Assembly: GCA_902470365.1 (NCBI GenBank)
Contig: CABRFZ010000032.1
Span: forward strand, 1-16,209
Direction: 5' to 3'
Origin: an uncultured Collinsella sp.
GTDB taxonomy: Bacteria > Actinomycetota > Coriobacteriia > Coriobacteriales > Coriobacteriaceae
DNA length: 16,209 nt
In this document: positions 6,489-13,665 of the stretch, piece after piece
Position numbering within the stretch: position 1 is the first letter of the stretch
Layout of the letters: every line of letters starts with the position of its first letter
Position numbers and translations under genes: made by a program
Notes under the pieces: model-generated
Database searches by the model: none
The model's input: only the letters and a program-made list of their open reading frames with translations
Told to the model about the DNA's origin: nothing

Positions 6489-7901
6489 TTATGCCTCGTC
6501 GTCCTCGTGCAGACGACGGCGATAATCGGCGGCCCAGCCCTCAATATTTACCTGACGGGCGCGGCCCAGACCGAGTGCGTCGGCCGGGACCGGCTCGGTG
6601 ATGACGGAGCCGGCGGCCACGAGCGCACCGTCGCCAATCTGGGCGGGCGCGACCATCATGGTGTCAGAACCGATGAAGGCATCCTTGCCGATGACGGTCT
6701 TGTGCTTGTGGACGCCGTCGTAGTTGCAGGTGATAGAGCCCGCGCCTACGTTGACGCCGGAGCCCATGGTGGTGTCGCCGATGTAGGACAGGTGCGGCAC
6801 CTTGGAGCCCTCGCCGATCGTGGACTTCTTGATCTCCACGTGCGTGCCGGCCTTGGAGCCGTCGAGCATGTGGGTGCCCGGGCGCAGGTAGGCGCGCGGG
6901 CCGCAGTCGACGCCGTTCTCGATGACGGCCTCGATGGCGATGGTCTCATCGATGATGCAGCCGCTGCCGACGGTGGTGTCGGTGAGGCGGCTGTTGGGGC
7001 CGAGCTGGCACTCCTCGCCCACGGTGACGTGACCGATCAGATGCGTCTGCGGCCACACGACGGTGTCGCGGCCGATGGTGGCGTCGGGACCGATCCAGGC
7101 CTGCGTGGGGTCGATGAACGTGACGCCTTCTGCCATCCAGTGCTCGTTGATGCGGTCGCGCGCGATGGCGGTGAGCTGCGCGAGCTGGATGCGGCTGTTG
7201 ACGCCCAGGCCGTCGCGGTAGTCGTCGCAGTGGAAGATGGAGACTGCCTGGCCGTGACCCTTGAGGATTTCGAGCATGTCGGGCAGGTAGTACTCGGACT
7301 GCGCGTTGTCGTTGCCGATCTCGTTAATGTGGGCGGCAAGCTGCGCGCCGTCGAAGGCGTAGCAGCCGGCGTTGCACTCCAGCAGCGTGGCGGCCTGCTC
7401 GGGCGTGCAGTCCTTCTGCTCGATGATGCGCTCGATCTGACCATCGGCGCCCAGCTTGATGCGGCCGTAGCCAAAAGGATCGGGCGGGGTCATGGTCATG
7501 ACGGTGCAGGCGAGCTCGCCGGTGGCGACGGTCTGCGCGAACTTGGCGACGGTGTCGGCGGTGATGAGCGGCAGGTCGCCGTTGAGCACGACGACGGGGC
7601 CTTGCGCGATGCCGCAGGCCTCGAGCGCGACCTTGACGGCATGGCCGGTGCCCAGGCGCTCGGTCTGCTCGACGCAATCGACTTTGGTGGCGCTGTTGGC
7701 GTAGGCGCCATCGATGAGGGCGCGCATCTCGTCGGCGTGGCTGCCGATGACGACCACGACGCGGCTGCAGCCGGCCTTGATGGTGGCGTCGACGATCCAC
7801 TGGACCATGGGCTTGCCCAGGATCTTGTGCGAAACCTTGCAGTGGTTCGACTTCATGCGGGTGCCCTCGCCGGCAGCGAGGATAATTGCGGTTGCGTCCA
7901 T
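6489..7901 (-). CDS. glmU: Bifunctional UDP-GlcNAc pyrophosphorylase / GlcN-1-P acetyltransferase
   Basis: 470 aa from the chosen ATG. It acetylates glucosamine 1-phosphate and couples it to UTP, giving UDP-GlcNAc for peptidoglycan. The N-terminal nucleotidyltransferase domain shows LAAGEGTRM (8-16), K22 (E. coli K25), LNGDLPL (106-112, metal ligand D109) and NAGCYAF (177-183). From about 265 a left-handed beta-helix of hexapeptide repeats follows, with YLRPGT (338-343), VEIKKS (355-360), H370 in the position of E. coli H363, and CNYDG (392-396). The start at 7901 has AGGAG five bases upstream; the open frame continues about 70 codons further but has no family similarity. A TATAAC on the minus strand just upstream could be a -10 box. 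It is divergent from the ECF operon. Confidence 0.95.
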   Translation of the reverse strand: MDATAIILAAGEGTRMKSNHCKVSHKILGKPMVQWIVDATIKAGCSRVVVVIGSHADEMRALIDGAYANSATKVDCVEQTERLGTGHAVKVALEACGIAQGPVVVLNGDLPLITADTVAKFAQTVATGELACTVMTMTPPDPFGYGRIKLGADGQIERIIEQKDCTPEQAATLLECNAGCYAFDGAQLAAHINEIGNDNAQSEYYLPDMLEILKGHGQAVSIFHCDDYRDGLGVNSRIQLAQLTAIARDRINEHWMAEGVTFIDPTQAWIGPDATIGRDTVVWPQTHLIGHVTVGEECQLGPNSRLTDTTVGSGCIIDETIAIEAVIENGVDCGPRAYLRPGTHMLDGSKAGTHVEIKKSTIGEGSKVPHLSYIGDTTMGSGVNVGAGSITCNYDGVHKHKTVIGKDAFIGSDTMMVAPAQIGDGALVAAGSVITEPVPADALGLGRARQVNIEGWAADYRRRLHEDDEA

Positions 7902-7933
7902 GTGATCTCCTGTTACGTTATAGAGACGTGTGT

Positions 7934-7961
7934 TTGGAAACGATACACGGCGCAATATGAT
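7934..7961 (+). promoter_or_regulatory. Putative promoter of the ECF transporter operon
   Basis: TTGGAA (7934-7939) and TATGAT (7956-7961) are spaced by 16 bp, a good sigma-70-like pair. It lies in the glmU-ecfT divergent gap and implies a leader of about 130 nt before the GTG at 8101. That leader contains a GCGGCG/CGCCGC stem (7998-8003 and 8015-8020). I see no motif of a known riboswitch. Confidence 0.45.
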
Positions 7962-8100
7962 ACCGCAGGCATATGTTGAGCGCGTAGCGATTGGTTTGCG
8001 GCGGTTGGGGCTTGCGCCGCCGTCGTGGCGTTTGCGCTGCTTGCGTGCGGCGTTGGCGGTGCTGCGGAGCTGTCTTTTGAGCGAGGGGACGGGGGTGCCC

Positions 8101-8988
8101 GTGGACAACATACAAGAGGAGTTTGGCGGCGAGCCCGTCGCGGCGTTCTCGATGTCGCATCCGGCTGTGCCGGCACTCTATATAGTGCTGACGCTGGGGC
8201 TCACCATGTTCTCGATGCAGCCGGTGTTGATTGCGCTGTCGCTTGCGGGCGGGCTGGCGTATGGATTTGCGACGCGTGGGGCTGCCCGCACGCTGGGCGC
8301 ACTCCGCTGGCAGTTGCCGGTGATTTTGATTATCGCGCTGGTCAATCCGCTGTTTAGCGCCTCGGGCTCGACGGAGCTGTTCCGTATTGGCATGCGCGCG
8401 GTGTATCTGGAAAGCATGGTATACGGCCTGTGCATGGGCGGGCTGTTTGTGGCGAGCGTGCTGTGGTTTGAGGCCGCGGCGTCGATGCTCGAATACGACA
8501 AGGTGCTCGCGCTGCTGGGCAATGCCGCACCGGTGATTGCGCTCATGATTTCGATGTGCATGAGGCTTATCCCGCAGTTTTTACGCCGCGGTCGTACGGT
8601 GCTGGCGGTGCAGGATGCGATTGATGTGCCGGGCCGCGCGCCCACCGATCCCGTGCGATCGCGCCTGCGGGCGTCGAGCGTGTTGATGGGCTGGGGCATG
8701 GAAGATTCGCTGGAGCGCGCGGACGCCATGCGCTCCCGTGGGTGGGGCGCCGCGACGCGTCGAACGACGTATGCGCGGTATCGGCTGGGGCGCAGTGACG
8801 TTGCCGCGCTGGCCGGGCTCGTACTGTTTGGCGCTGCCGCGGTGGCGGTGGCGTGGACCGCGACGACGCAGTATTCGTTTTATCCGCAGCTCTCGGTGCC
8901 GGCGCCGTGGCCAGGCTATGTCGTGTACGCCGCCTGGATGGTGTTGCCCTGCGTGTTGCATGCGATCGATGAGAAGAGGTTCGGCTGA
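8101..8988 (+). CDS. ecfT: ECF transporter transmembrane component EcfT
   Basis: 295 aa from the GTG start. EcfT is the membrane scaffold joining the substrate-binding S component to the ATPases of an energy-coupling factor vitamin or metal importer. Hydrophobic segments lie at about 23-58, 70-87, 103-125, 140-157, 233-253 and 272-288. The cytoplasmic coupling helices show RLIPQF (155-160) followed by a TVLAVQDA stretch, and DAMRSRGWG (208-216), a variant of the Ala-Arg-Gly motif that contacts EcfA. The start is uncertain: GTG at 8101 has a G-rich stretch five bases upstream, and ATG at 8152 would give 278 aa without a clear ribosome site. The first 17 residues look soluble. Its stop codon overlaps the next gene's ATG (TGATG), so the two are translationally coupled. 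Confidence 0.88.
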   Translation: MDNIQEEFGGEPVAAFSMSHPAVPALYIVLTLGLTMFSMQPVLIALSLAGGLAYGFATRGAARTLGALRWQLPVILIIALVNPLFSASGSTELFRIGMRAVYLESMVYGLCMGGLFVASVLWFEAAASMLEYDKVLALLGNAAPVIALMISMCMRLIPQFLRRGRTVLAVQDAIDVPGRAPTDPVRSRLRASSVLMGWGMEDSLERADAMRSRGWGAATRRTTYARYRLGRSDVAALAGLVLFGAAAVAVAWTATTQYSFYPQLSVPAPWPGYVVYAAWMVLPCVLHAIDEKRFG

Positions 8989-10631
8989 TGGCTCGGTTGG
9001 ATAGGGGACCGGTGTCGGGCGCGGCATACGGCCCGGATATGCCGGCGATTGAGGTGCGGAGCCTGAGCTTTGCCTACCCCGATGCGGATGCTGCGGTGCT
9101 CGAGGGACTCGACTGGTCTGTTCCCCAAGGTGCATTTGCGCTGCTTGTCGGCGGTACCGGATCGGGTAAGTCGACGTTGCTGTCGCTACTTAAGCCCGAG
9201 ATCGCTCCGGCGGGCGAGCGCACTGGCGAACTGCTCGTGCTGGGCGAGAACGTTGCCGACATGGACGTGCGGGCATCGGCAGAGCGCGTGGGTTATGTGT
9301 TTCAGGATCCCGAGAACCAGATTGTGTGCGAGACCGTGTGGCACGAGATGGCGTTTGGCCTAGAGAATCTGGGTGTGTCGCGCGACGAGATGCGCCGCCG
9401 TGTTGCCGAGACCAGCTATTTCTTTGGTCTGGAGGACTGGCTTCATCGTGATACCGATACGCTTTCGGGTGGCCGCAAGCAGCTGCTGTCGCTTGCCGCC
9501 GTCCTGGCGCTGCGCCCGCGCGTGCTGCTGCTCGACGAGCCCACGTCTCAGCTTGATCCGGTTGCGGAGAAGAATTTCCTGCACGCGCTGTTTCGTGTGA
9601 ATCGCGAGCTGGGCTGCACGGTTGTTGTGGCGACGCATCAGCCGCGCCCAATGCTCGAATACGCGACGTGTGCGTACCGGATTGAGGACGGTCGCGTGCG
9701 CGAGGTGGCGGATATGGCTTCTTTGGGACGCCGAGAATCGCTGTTTTCCGATGACATGTTGGGGTGGGGTGCCATCCGATGTGCAAATAAAGGAGTATTC
9801 AGCAGGCGTGAGGACAATTTGGGCTCTCTGGAGCCGCCCGGGGACGTATCGAGCGCGAAAAAAAGTTCGGAATTGGACAAATCGTCCGAATTTGTGGCGC
9901 AAACGTCGCTCGAGAACGGCTCGGAAGCCTTCTCGCGCACGGATGGAAGCAGAATACTCCAAAAAATGCACGGCGGGTCGGCTACCACCCTGTCGGAAGG
10001 CTGGTTTCGCTACGATCGAGCGTCCGGCTGGGTGCTGCGCGGGCTCGATGCTTCGTTTTCGGCTGGCGCGGTGCATGCAATCGTGGGCGGCAACGGATGC
10101 GGTAAGTCGACGATGCTCTCGGTGCTGGCGAAGACCGCCAAGCTGCAGCGCGGCCGCATGGTGCGCGAAGCGGCCTCGGCGGCGCTGCTGCCACAGAATC
10201 CCAAGGCATTGCTGGTTGTCGAGACGGTTCGCGATGAGCTGATGGAATGGGCCTCGACCTGCGGATACGACGAGGCCGCAGCACGGGAGCAGACAGCGCG
10301 CCTGGGTCTGGCGGGCTTGGAGGCGCGTCACCCGTACGATCTTTCGGGCGGTCAGTGCCAGCTGCTTGCGTTGGCAAAGCTGCTGTTGATTGGCCCCGAG
10401 CTGCTATTGCTCGATGAGCCCACCAAGGGTTTGGACCTGGCCAGCCGCCGCATCATCGCCCGTGCCCTGCGTGACCATGCGAAGGCTGGCGGCACCGTCA
10501 TCATGGCTACGCACGATTTGGACTTTGCCGAGCAGGTAGCCGACGACGTCGCCATGATGTTTGACGGCGAGATTGCCTGCGTGGAGCCCCCGGCCGACTT
10601 CTTTGCCGACAACGTGTTCTATAGGGCGTGA
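8988..10631 (+). CDS. ecfA: ECF transporter ATPase, two fused ABC domains (EcfA1-EcfA2 type)
   Basis: 547 aa containing both ATPases that are usually separate proteins. Domain 1 (about 20-250): Walker A GGTGSGKST (55-63), Q-loop Q106, signature LSGGRKQ (159-165), Walker B LLLDEPT (180-186), switch H217. Domain 2 (about 332-547): Walker A GGNGCGKST (367-375), Q403, signature LSGGQCQ (452-458), Walker B LLLLDEPT (472-479), switch H509. Both sites look catalytically complete. They drive substrate release by EcfT and the S component. The linker (about 265-328) is hydrophilic, low-complexity and encoded by a nested inverted-repeat segment (9782-9970). The start overlaps the ecfT stop, with AGAGG upstream. 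The gene ends 4 bp before the S-component start. Confidence 0.93.
   Translation: MARLDRGPVSGAAYGPDMPAIEVRSLSFAYPDADAAVLEGLDWSVPQGAFALLVGGTGSGKSTLLSLLKPEIAPAGERTGELLVLGENVADMDVRASAERVGYVFQDPENQIVCETVWHEMAFGLENLGVSRDEMRRRVAETSYFFGLEDWLHRDTDTLSGGRKQLLSLAAVLALRPRVLLLDEPTSQLDPVAEKNFLHALFRVNRELGCTVVVATHQPRPMLEYATCAYRIEDGRVREVADMASLGRRESLFSDDMLGWGAIRCANKGVFSRREDNLGSLEPPGDVSSAKKSSELDKSSEFVAQTSLENGSEAFSRTDGSRILQKMHGGSATTLSEGWFRYDRASGWVLRGLDASFSAGAVHAIVGGNGCGKSTMLSVLAKTAKLQRGRMVREAASAALLPQNPKALLVVETVRDELMEWASTCGYDEAAAREQTARLGLAGLEARHPYDLSGGQCQLLALAKLLLIGPELLLLDEPTKGLDLASRRIIARALRDHAKAGGTVIMATHDLDFAEQVADDVAMMFDGEIACVEPPADFFADNVFYRA
9782..9970. repeat. Nested palindromic segment encoding the EcfA inter-domain linker
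   Basis: Three inverted-repeat pairs are concentric around about 9878: GGAGTATTC (9792-9800) with GAATACTCC (9952-9960); TCGAGCG (9849-9855) with CGCTCGA (9907-9913); TTCGGA (9866-9871) with TCCGAA (9885-9890). TGCA marks both ends (9782-9785 and 9967-9970). The length, 189 bp, is exactly 63 codons. It carries a run of seven A and is AT-richer than the flanking ATPase domains. This is what an in-frame insertion of a palindromic element would look like. Confidence 0.6.
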
Positions 10632-10635
10632 TGGG

Positions 10636-11349
10636 ATGACGGACTGTCGTTTCTCGCGTTTACTCACAAAACTGGAGATTCCGCTGTTGTTGGCGGTGCC
10701 GGCGGTGATGGCAACGGCGTTGCTGGCGGGCGTTGAGCAGGCGGCGCTCGCCATGCTTGTCGTGGTGGCGCTGGTGCTTGCGCTGTTCTTTGCAGGCTAC
10801 GAGGCGTCGCGACCGGGCCTGCGCCAGATTATGCCCACGCTGGTGCTGGCGGCGCTGGCGGCGGCGGGCCGCATCTTGTTCGGCCCCATTCCCGACTTTA
10901 AACCCGTGAGCGCCATCGCCATCATCGCCGGGGCGACGCTCGGGCGTCGCAACGGCTTCATGGTCGGCGCGTTGGCAGCACTGACCAGCAATTTCTTTTT
11001 TGGGCAGGGCATGTGGACGCCATGGCAGATGTATGCCTGGGGCCTGGTTGGCTATGTTGGCGGTGCGCTGGCGCATGCCGGTGCGTTCGACCGTGCGGAT
11101 GGAACCGTGCGCATGCCGGCGCTGATGGCGTACGGCTTTGCTTCGGGTCTGCTGTACGGCGTGGTGATCAACGCGTACGACATTATCGGTTTTGTACAAC
11201 CGCTCACGTGGGCGGGCGTCGTGGCGCGTCTTGCCACGGCAGTGCCGTTCGATATCACACACGGCCTCGCGACCTGCGTGTTCTTGGCCGCCCTCTACAA
11301 GCCTTGGTGTCGACGGATCAACCGCGTTGTCGTGAAATACGGGCTGTAG
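10636..11349 (+). CDS. ECF transporter substrate-binding S component
   Basis: 237 aa from the ATG four bases after the ecfA stop, preceded by a weak TAGGG ribosome site. It is a membrane protein with about six hydrophobic segments (roughly 14-32, 36-53, 67-82, 92-120, 132-148, 165-186, 196-222). S components bind the vitamin or metal and toggle in the membrane on EcfT. Family-like features are GRILFGPIPDFKP (78-90), the G-rich IIAGATLGRRNGF (96-108) and SNFFFGQGMWTPWQM (118-132). These resemble S components annotated for cobalamin (CbrT-like) or of unknown specificity. The substrate cannot be fixed from sequence and no pathway gene or riboswitch nearby points to one. The immediate downstream region has no strong terminator; a weak stem with TTTTTT at 11433-11453 is inside the next palindrome. 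Confidence 0.85.
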   Translation: MTDCRFSRLLTKLEIPLLLAVPAVMATALLAGVEQAALAMLVVVALVLALFFAGYEASRPGLRQIMPTLVLAALAAAGRILFGPIPDFKPVSAIAIIAGATLGRRNGFMVGALAALTSNFFFGQGMWTPWQMYAWGLVGYVGGALAHAGAFDRADGTVRMPALMAYGFASGLLYGVVINAYDIIGFVQPLTWAGVVARLATAVPFDITHGLATCVFLAALYKPWCRRINRVVVKYGL

Positions 11350-11389
11350 GGCTGGTTGCGCCGGGGCGTGAATCAATACTTCCGAAGTA

Positions 11390-11555
11390 CCATTTCAAAA
11401 CTATGCCGGTTTACGGGGCTAGATTAGCGTAGGCCGACCATACCGGCTTTTTTCAAAATAGAGCAAGCCGTTTACCTGAGGTTTTATTATTTCGGAATTG
11501 CGTATGGTTGGGGGTTCGCGATTCAGCCCCGTAAACCGGCATAGTTTTGGAATGG
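11390..11555. mobile_element. 166-bp MITE-like full-length palindrome
   Basis: Terminal inverted repeats of 31 bp (11390-11420, beginning CCATTTCAAAACTATGCCGG; and 11525-11555) match at 30 of 31 positions. Inside, CCGACCATAC (11434-11443) pairs with 11502-11511 at 9 of 10 positions. The element can thus form a long interrupted hairpin. It has no coding frame. A GCCG/CGGC stem followed by TTTTTT (11433-11453) may end the ECF operon transcript. No target duplication is seen. Confidence 0.7.
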
Positions 11556-11599
11556 CCGGCTGATATGACGGGCATCGTGGCCCTCAGAGAGCCAAATCG

Positions 11600-11643
11600 A
11601 TCCGTTTTCCTCCGTCTCCAGACGTTCCCGGGGAATCAGTTGG
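11600..11643. repeat. Direct repeat motif, left copy
   Basis: ATCCGTTTTCCTCCGTCTCC (11600-11619) followed by GGGGAATCAGTTGG recurs at 11849-11882 as ATCCCTTTTCCTCCGTCCCC then GGGGATCAATTGG. The left copy has a 6-bp insert in the middle and weaker self-pairing. The two copies flank the palindrome at 11652-11811. Confidence 0.55.
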
Positions 11644-11651
11644 CGGCGCTT

Positions 11652-11811
11652 GCCACGAAACTGGCCCATCTACTACGTTTAGCTTGATACCCCCGACCAT
11701 GACCGCGTTTTATGAAAAACCGCAGGCTTTCTACCTGCGGTTTTCTTTTTGCGTTGTTCGCTGTGGTTGAGGGTAGTGGCTTAAACGTAGTAGATGGGTC
11801 AGTTCCGTGGC
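11652..11811. mobile_element. 160-bp MITE-like full-length palindrome with terminator core
   Basis: Terminal inverted repeats at 11652-11682 and 11781-11811 match at 28 of 31 positions and contain CCCATCTACTACGTTTA. Inner arms TACCCCCGACCA (11688-11699) and TGGTTGAGGGTA (11764-11775) match at 10 of 12. At the centre is a perfect 11-bp terminator hairpin. There is no credible gene inside. The end sequence differs from those of the elements at 3494, 5022 and 11390. Confidence 0.7.
11716..11750 (+). terminator. Strong intrinsic terminator at the centre of the 11652-11811 element
   Basis: AAAACCGCAGG (11716-11726), a 7-nt loop, then CCTGCGGTTTT (11734-11744) run into CTTTTT. On the minus strand the same stem is followed by TTTTTCAT, so it is probably bidirectional, sitting between the convergent ECF operon and xthA. 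Confidence 0.85.
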
Positions 11812-11840
11812 GGGAGGGCCGCGTGGGTTCCCTCGCGAGG

Positions 11841-11882
11841 TGAAAATGATCCCTTTTCCTCCGTCCCCAGGGGATCAATTGG
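11841..11882 (-). terminator. Direct repeat motif, right copy; probable xthA terminator
   Basis: On the minus strand, TGATCCC (11877-11871), a 17-nt loop and GGGATCA (11853-11847) are followed by TTTTC. It starts 8 bp past the xthA stop codon. The same sequence is the right-hand copy of the direct repeat at 11600-11643. Confidence 0.6.
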
Positions 11883-11884
11883 GG

Positions 11885-12703
11885 CTAGAGTTCTAGCGTG
11901 AGGGTGACGGGGCAGTGGTCGCTGCCAAAGATGTCGCCGCGGATGCCGGTGTCGCGTACGTTGTCGGCGATTGCGTCGCTCACCAGGAAATAATCGATGC
12001 GCCAGCCGGCGTTGTTCTTGCGAGCATTAAAGCGGTAGCTCCACCAGCTGTAGACGCCCTCGACGTCGGGGTTTGCCGCGCGCCAGGTATCGGTGAAGCC
12101 GGCGTTGAGCAGCTCGGTAAACTTGCCGCGTTCTTCGTCCGAAAAGCCCGCGTTGCCGCGGTTGGACTTGGGGTTCTTAAGGTCGATCTCCTCGTGCGCC
12201 ACGTTAAAGTCGCCGCAAGTTACGACGGGCTTGCCGCTCTCGCGCTCAAGCGCGCTCAAAAAGCCGCGATAGGCATCGTCCCAGGCCATGCGCACATCGA
12301 TGCGCGCGAGTTCGTTTTGCGCGTTGGGCGTATAGACGTCAACAAACCAAAACTTGTCGAACTCGAGCGCGCAGACGCGGCCCTCGGTCGCGGCTTGGGC
12401 AACGAGCTCGGCAGCCTCGCCTTCGCCGGCGTAGGACAGCAGCGCAGCGGCGTGCAGCACGCGTAGCGGTTCCTGGCGGCTAAAGACCGCGGTGCCCGAA
12501 TAGCCTTTACGCTCGGCGTAGCTCCAGGTTTGGTGATAGCCGGGCAGGTCAATATCGACCTGGCCTTCTTGCAGCTTGGTCTCTTGCAGCGCCAGGATAT
12601 CGACGTCGAGTTCTTGCGCGATCTGGATAAAGCTCGGGTCCTTTTTTAGCACGGCGCGCAGGCCGTTGACGTTCCACGAGGCGAAAGTGTAAGTCTGAGG
12701 CAT
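11885..12703 (-). CDS. xthA: Exodeoxyribonuclease III (AP endonuclease family)
   Basis: 272 aa, near the length of E. coli ExoIII (268). It cuts DNA at abasic sites and degrades 3' ends in base-excision repair. The exonuclease-endonuclease-phosphatase fold residues are all present: WNVNG (10-14), LQETK with metal ligand E41, VYTPN with Y124, GDFNVAHEE with D165 and N167 (164-172), and GSDHCPV with D262 and H263. Also seen are WWSYR (220-224) and WRIDYFL (234-240), typical of this enzyme. The start ATG has AAAGGA four to five bases upstream. It is divergent from the Sir2 gene, with a 114 bp gap, and has a probable terminator directly after its stop. Confidence 0.95.
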   Translation of the reverse strand: MPQTYTFASWNVNGLRAVLKKDPSFIQIAQELDVDILALQETKLQEGQVDIDLPGYHQTWSYAERKGYSGTAVFSRQEPLRVLHAAALLSYAGEGEAAELVAQAATEGRVCALEFDKFWFVDVYTPNAQNELARIDVRMAWDDAYRGFLSALERESGKPVVTCGDFNVAHEEIDLKNPKSNRGNAGFSDEERGKFTELLNAGFTDTWRAANPDVEGVYSWWSYRFNARKNNAGWRIDYFLVSDAIADNVRDTGIRGDIFGSDHCPVTLTLEL

Positions 12704-12817
12704 GGTGTCCTTTCGACGGGGTTGGCAGGCTTAAGATTAGCGCAACGGGGGCGGGGTGGGCTCCGTGGGCGACGGCGCAATCGCGGCCGCCCCGACCAAC
12801 ATGGACGGAGGACAAAC

Positions 12818-13570
12818 ATGACGCAAGCGATAACAGATCCCAGGCAGGCCTCCGCCGCGCTGGCGGAGCTGTTCAATACCCACGAGCGCGTGGTGTTCTT
12901 TGGCGGCGCTGGTGTTTCCACGGCAAGCGGCATTCCCGATTTTCGCAGCGTGGACGGCCTGTATCACCAGCAGTTTGCCTATCCGCCCGAGACCATGCTG
13001 TCGCATAGCTTTTACGAGGCGCATCCGGCCGAGTTCTTCGACTTTTACCGCACCAAGATGATCGCGCTTAACGCTAAGCCCAACCGCTGCCACACCAAGC
13101 TGGCCGAGCTGGAGCGCGCCGGCAAGCTCGACGCCGTGGTGACGCAAAACATCGACGGCCTGCATCAGATGGCCGGCTCACAGCGCGTGTTCGAGCTGCA
13201 CGGATCGGTCCATCGCAACATTTGCCAGTCGTGCGGCGCGGTCTATAGCGCCGAGTGGATTTGCTCGCGCGAGCACGAGGATGCCGCGGGCGTGCCTGCG
13301 TGCCCCGCGTGCGGCGGCCGCATCAAGCCCGATGTAGTGCTCTACGAAGAGCCGCTCGACGAGCATGTGTTGACCGGTGCCGTTGCCGCCATCGCCGCCG
13401 CCGATGCCCTCATTGTGGGCGGGACCTCGCTCGTGGTGTATCCGGCGGCAGGCCTTACGCGATACTTTACCGGCGATACGCTGGCCATATGCAACCTTGC
13501 TCCCACCGATCAGGATGCAAATGCCGACCTGCTGATTTCTTGCGACATCGCGGCCGCGTTTGCGTTCTAG
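12818..13570 (+). CDS. Sir2-family NAD-dependent protein deacylase
   Basis: 250 aa. Sirtuins remove acyl groups from lysines, consuming NAD+ and forming O-acyl-ADP-ribose. The sequence shows GAGVSTASGIPDFRS (30-44), TQNIDGLH (109-116), catalytic H128 in ELHGS, a four-cysteine zinc site (C136, C139, C162, C165), GGTSLVVYPA (201-210) and the C-terminal NLAP region (226-229). All core residues are present, so it should be active. The start at 12818 has GGAGG six to seven bases upstream; the open frame runs further upstream without similarity. It is a cytoplasmic protein and its targets cannot be inferred from context. The folate gene starts 95 bp downstream and may have its own promoter. Confidence 0.95.
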   Translation: MTQAITDPRQASAALAELFNTHERVVFFGGAGVSTASGIPDFRSVDGLYHQQFAYPPETMLSHSFYEAHPAEFFDFYRTKMIALNAKPNRCHTKLAELERAGKLDAVVTQNIDGLHQMAGSQRVFELHGSVHRNICQSCGAVYSAEWICSREHEDAAGVPACPACGGRIKPDVVLYEEPLDEHVLTGAVAAIAAADALIVGGTSLVVYPAAGLTRYFTGDTLAICNLAPTDQDANADLLISCDIAAAFAF

Positions 13571-13584
13571 CCCGCGCGCGCGGA

Positions 13585-13646
13585 TACAATAGAAAGACTG
13601 AGTGCAAAGCGACCCCGCCGCCAGCTCCCCAGACTCGGCGGCGTGG
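13585..13646 (+). promoter_or_regulatory. Possible -10 box and leader hairpin before folP-folK
   Basis: GATACAATAG gives a TACAAT at 13585-13590, a fair -10 box with no good -35. Downstream, CGCCGCC (13616-13622) pairs with GGCGGCG (13637-13643) over 7 bp, plus two more pairs outside a mismatch. There is no U-tract, so the stem is more likely a leader structure than a terminator of the Sir2 gene. Confidence 0.35.
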
Positions 13647-13665
13647 GCATTTTAGGAGGATGTTC

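Noticed and set aside
6474..7979. 501-aa open frame opposite glmU
   Set aside because: It is antisense to glmU, with a repetitive Ala/Gly/Asp/Val composition and no recognisable domain.
7902..8100. Cobalamin or other riboswitch before the ECF operon
   Set aside because: The available leader is short, and I could not find the conserved B12-box or another known aptamer core.
11636..11878. 80-aa minus-strand frame across the 11652-11811 palindrome
   Set aside because: It runs through both arms and the terminator hairpin, so it is a product of the repeat sequence rather than a gene.
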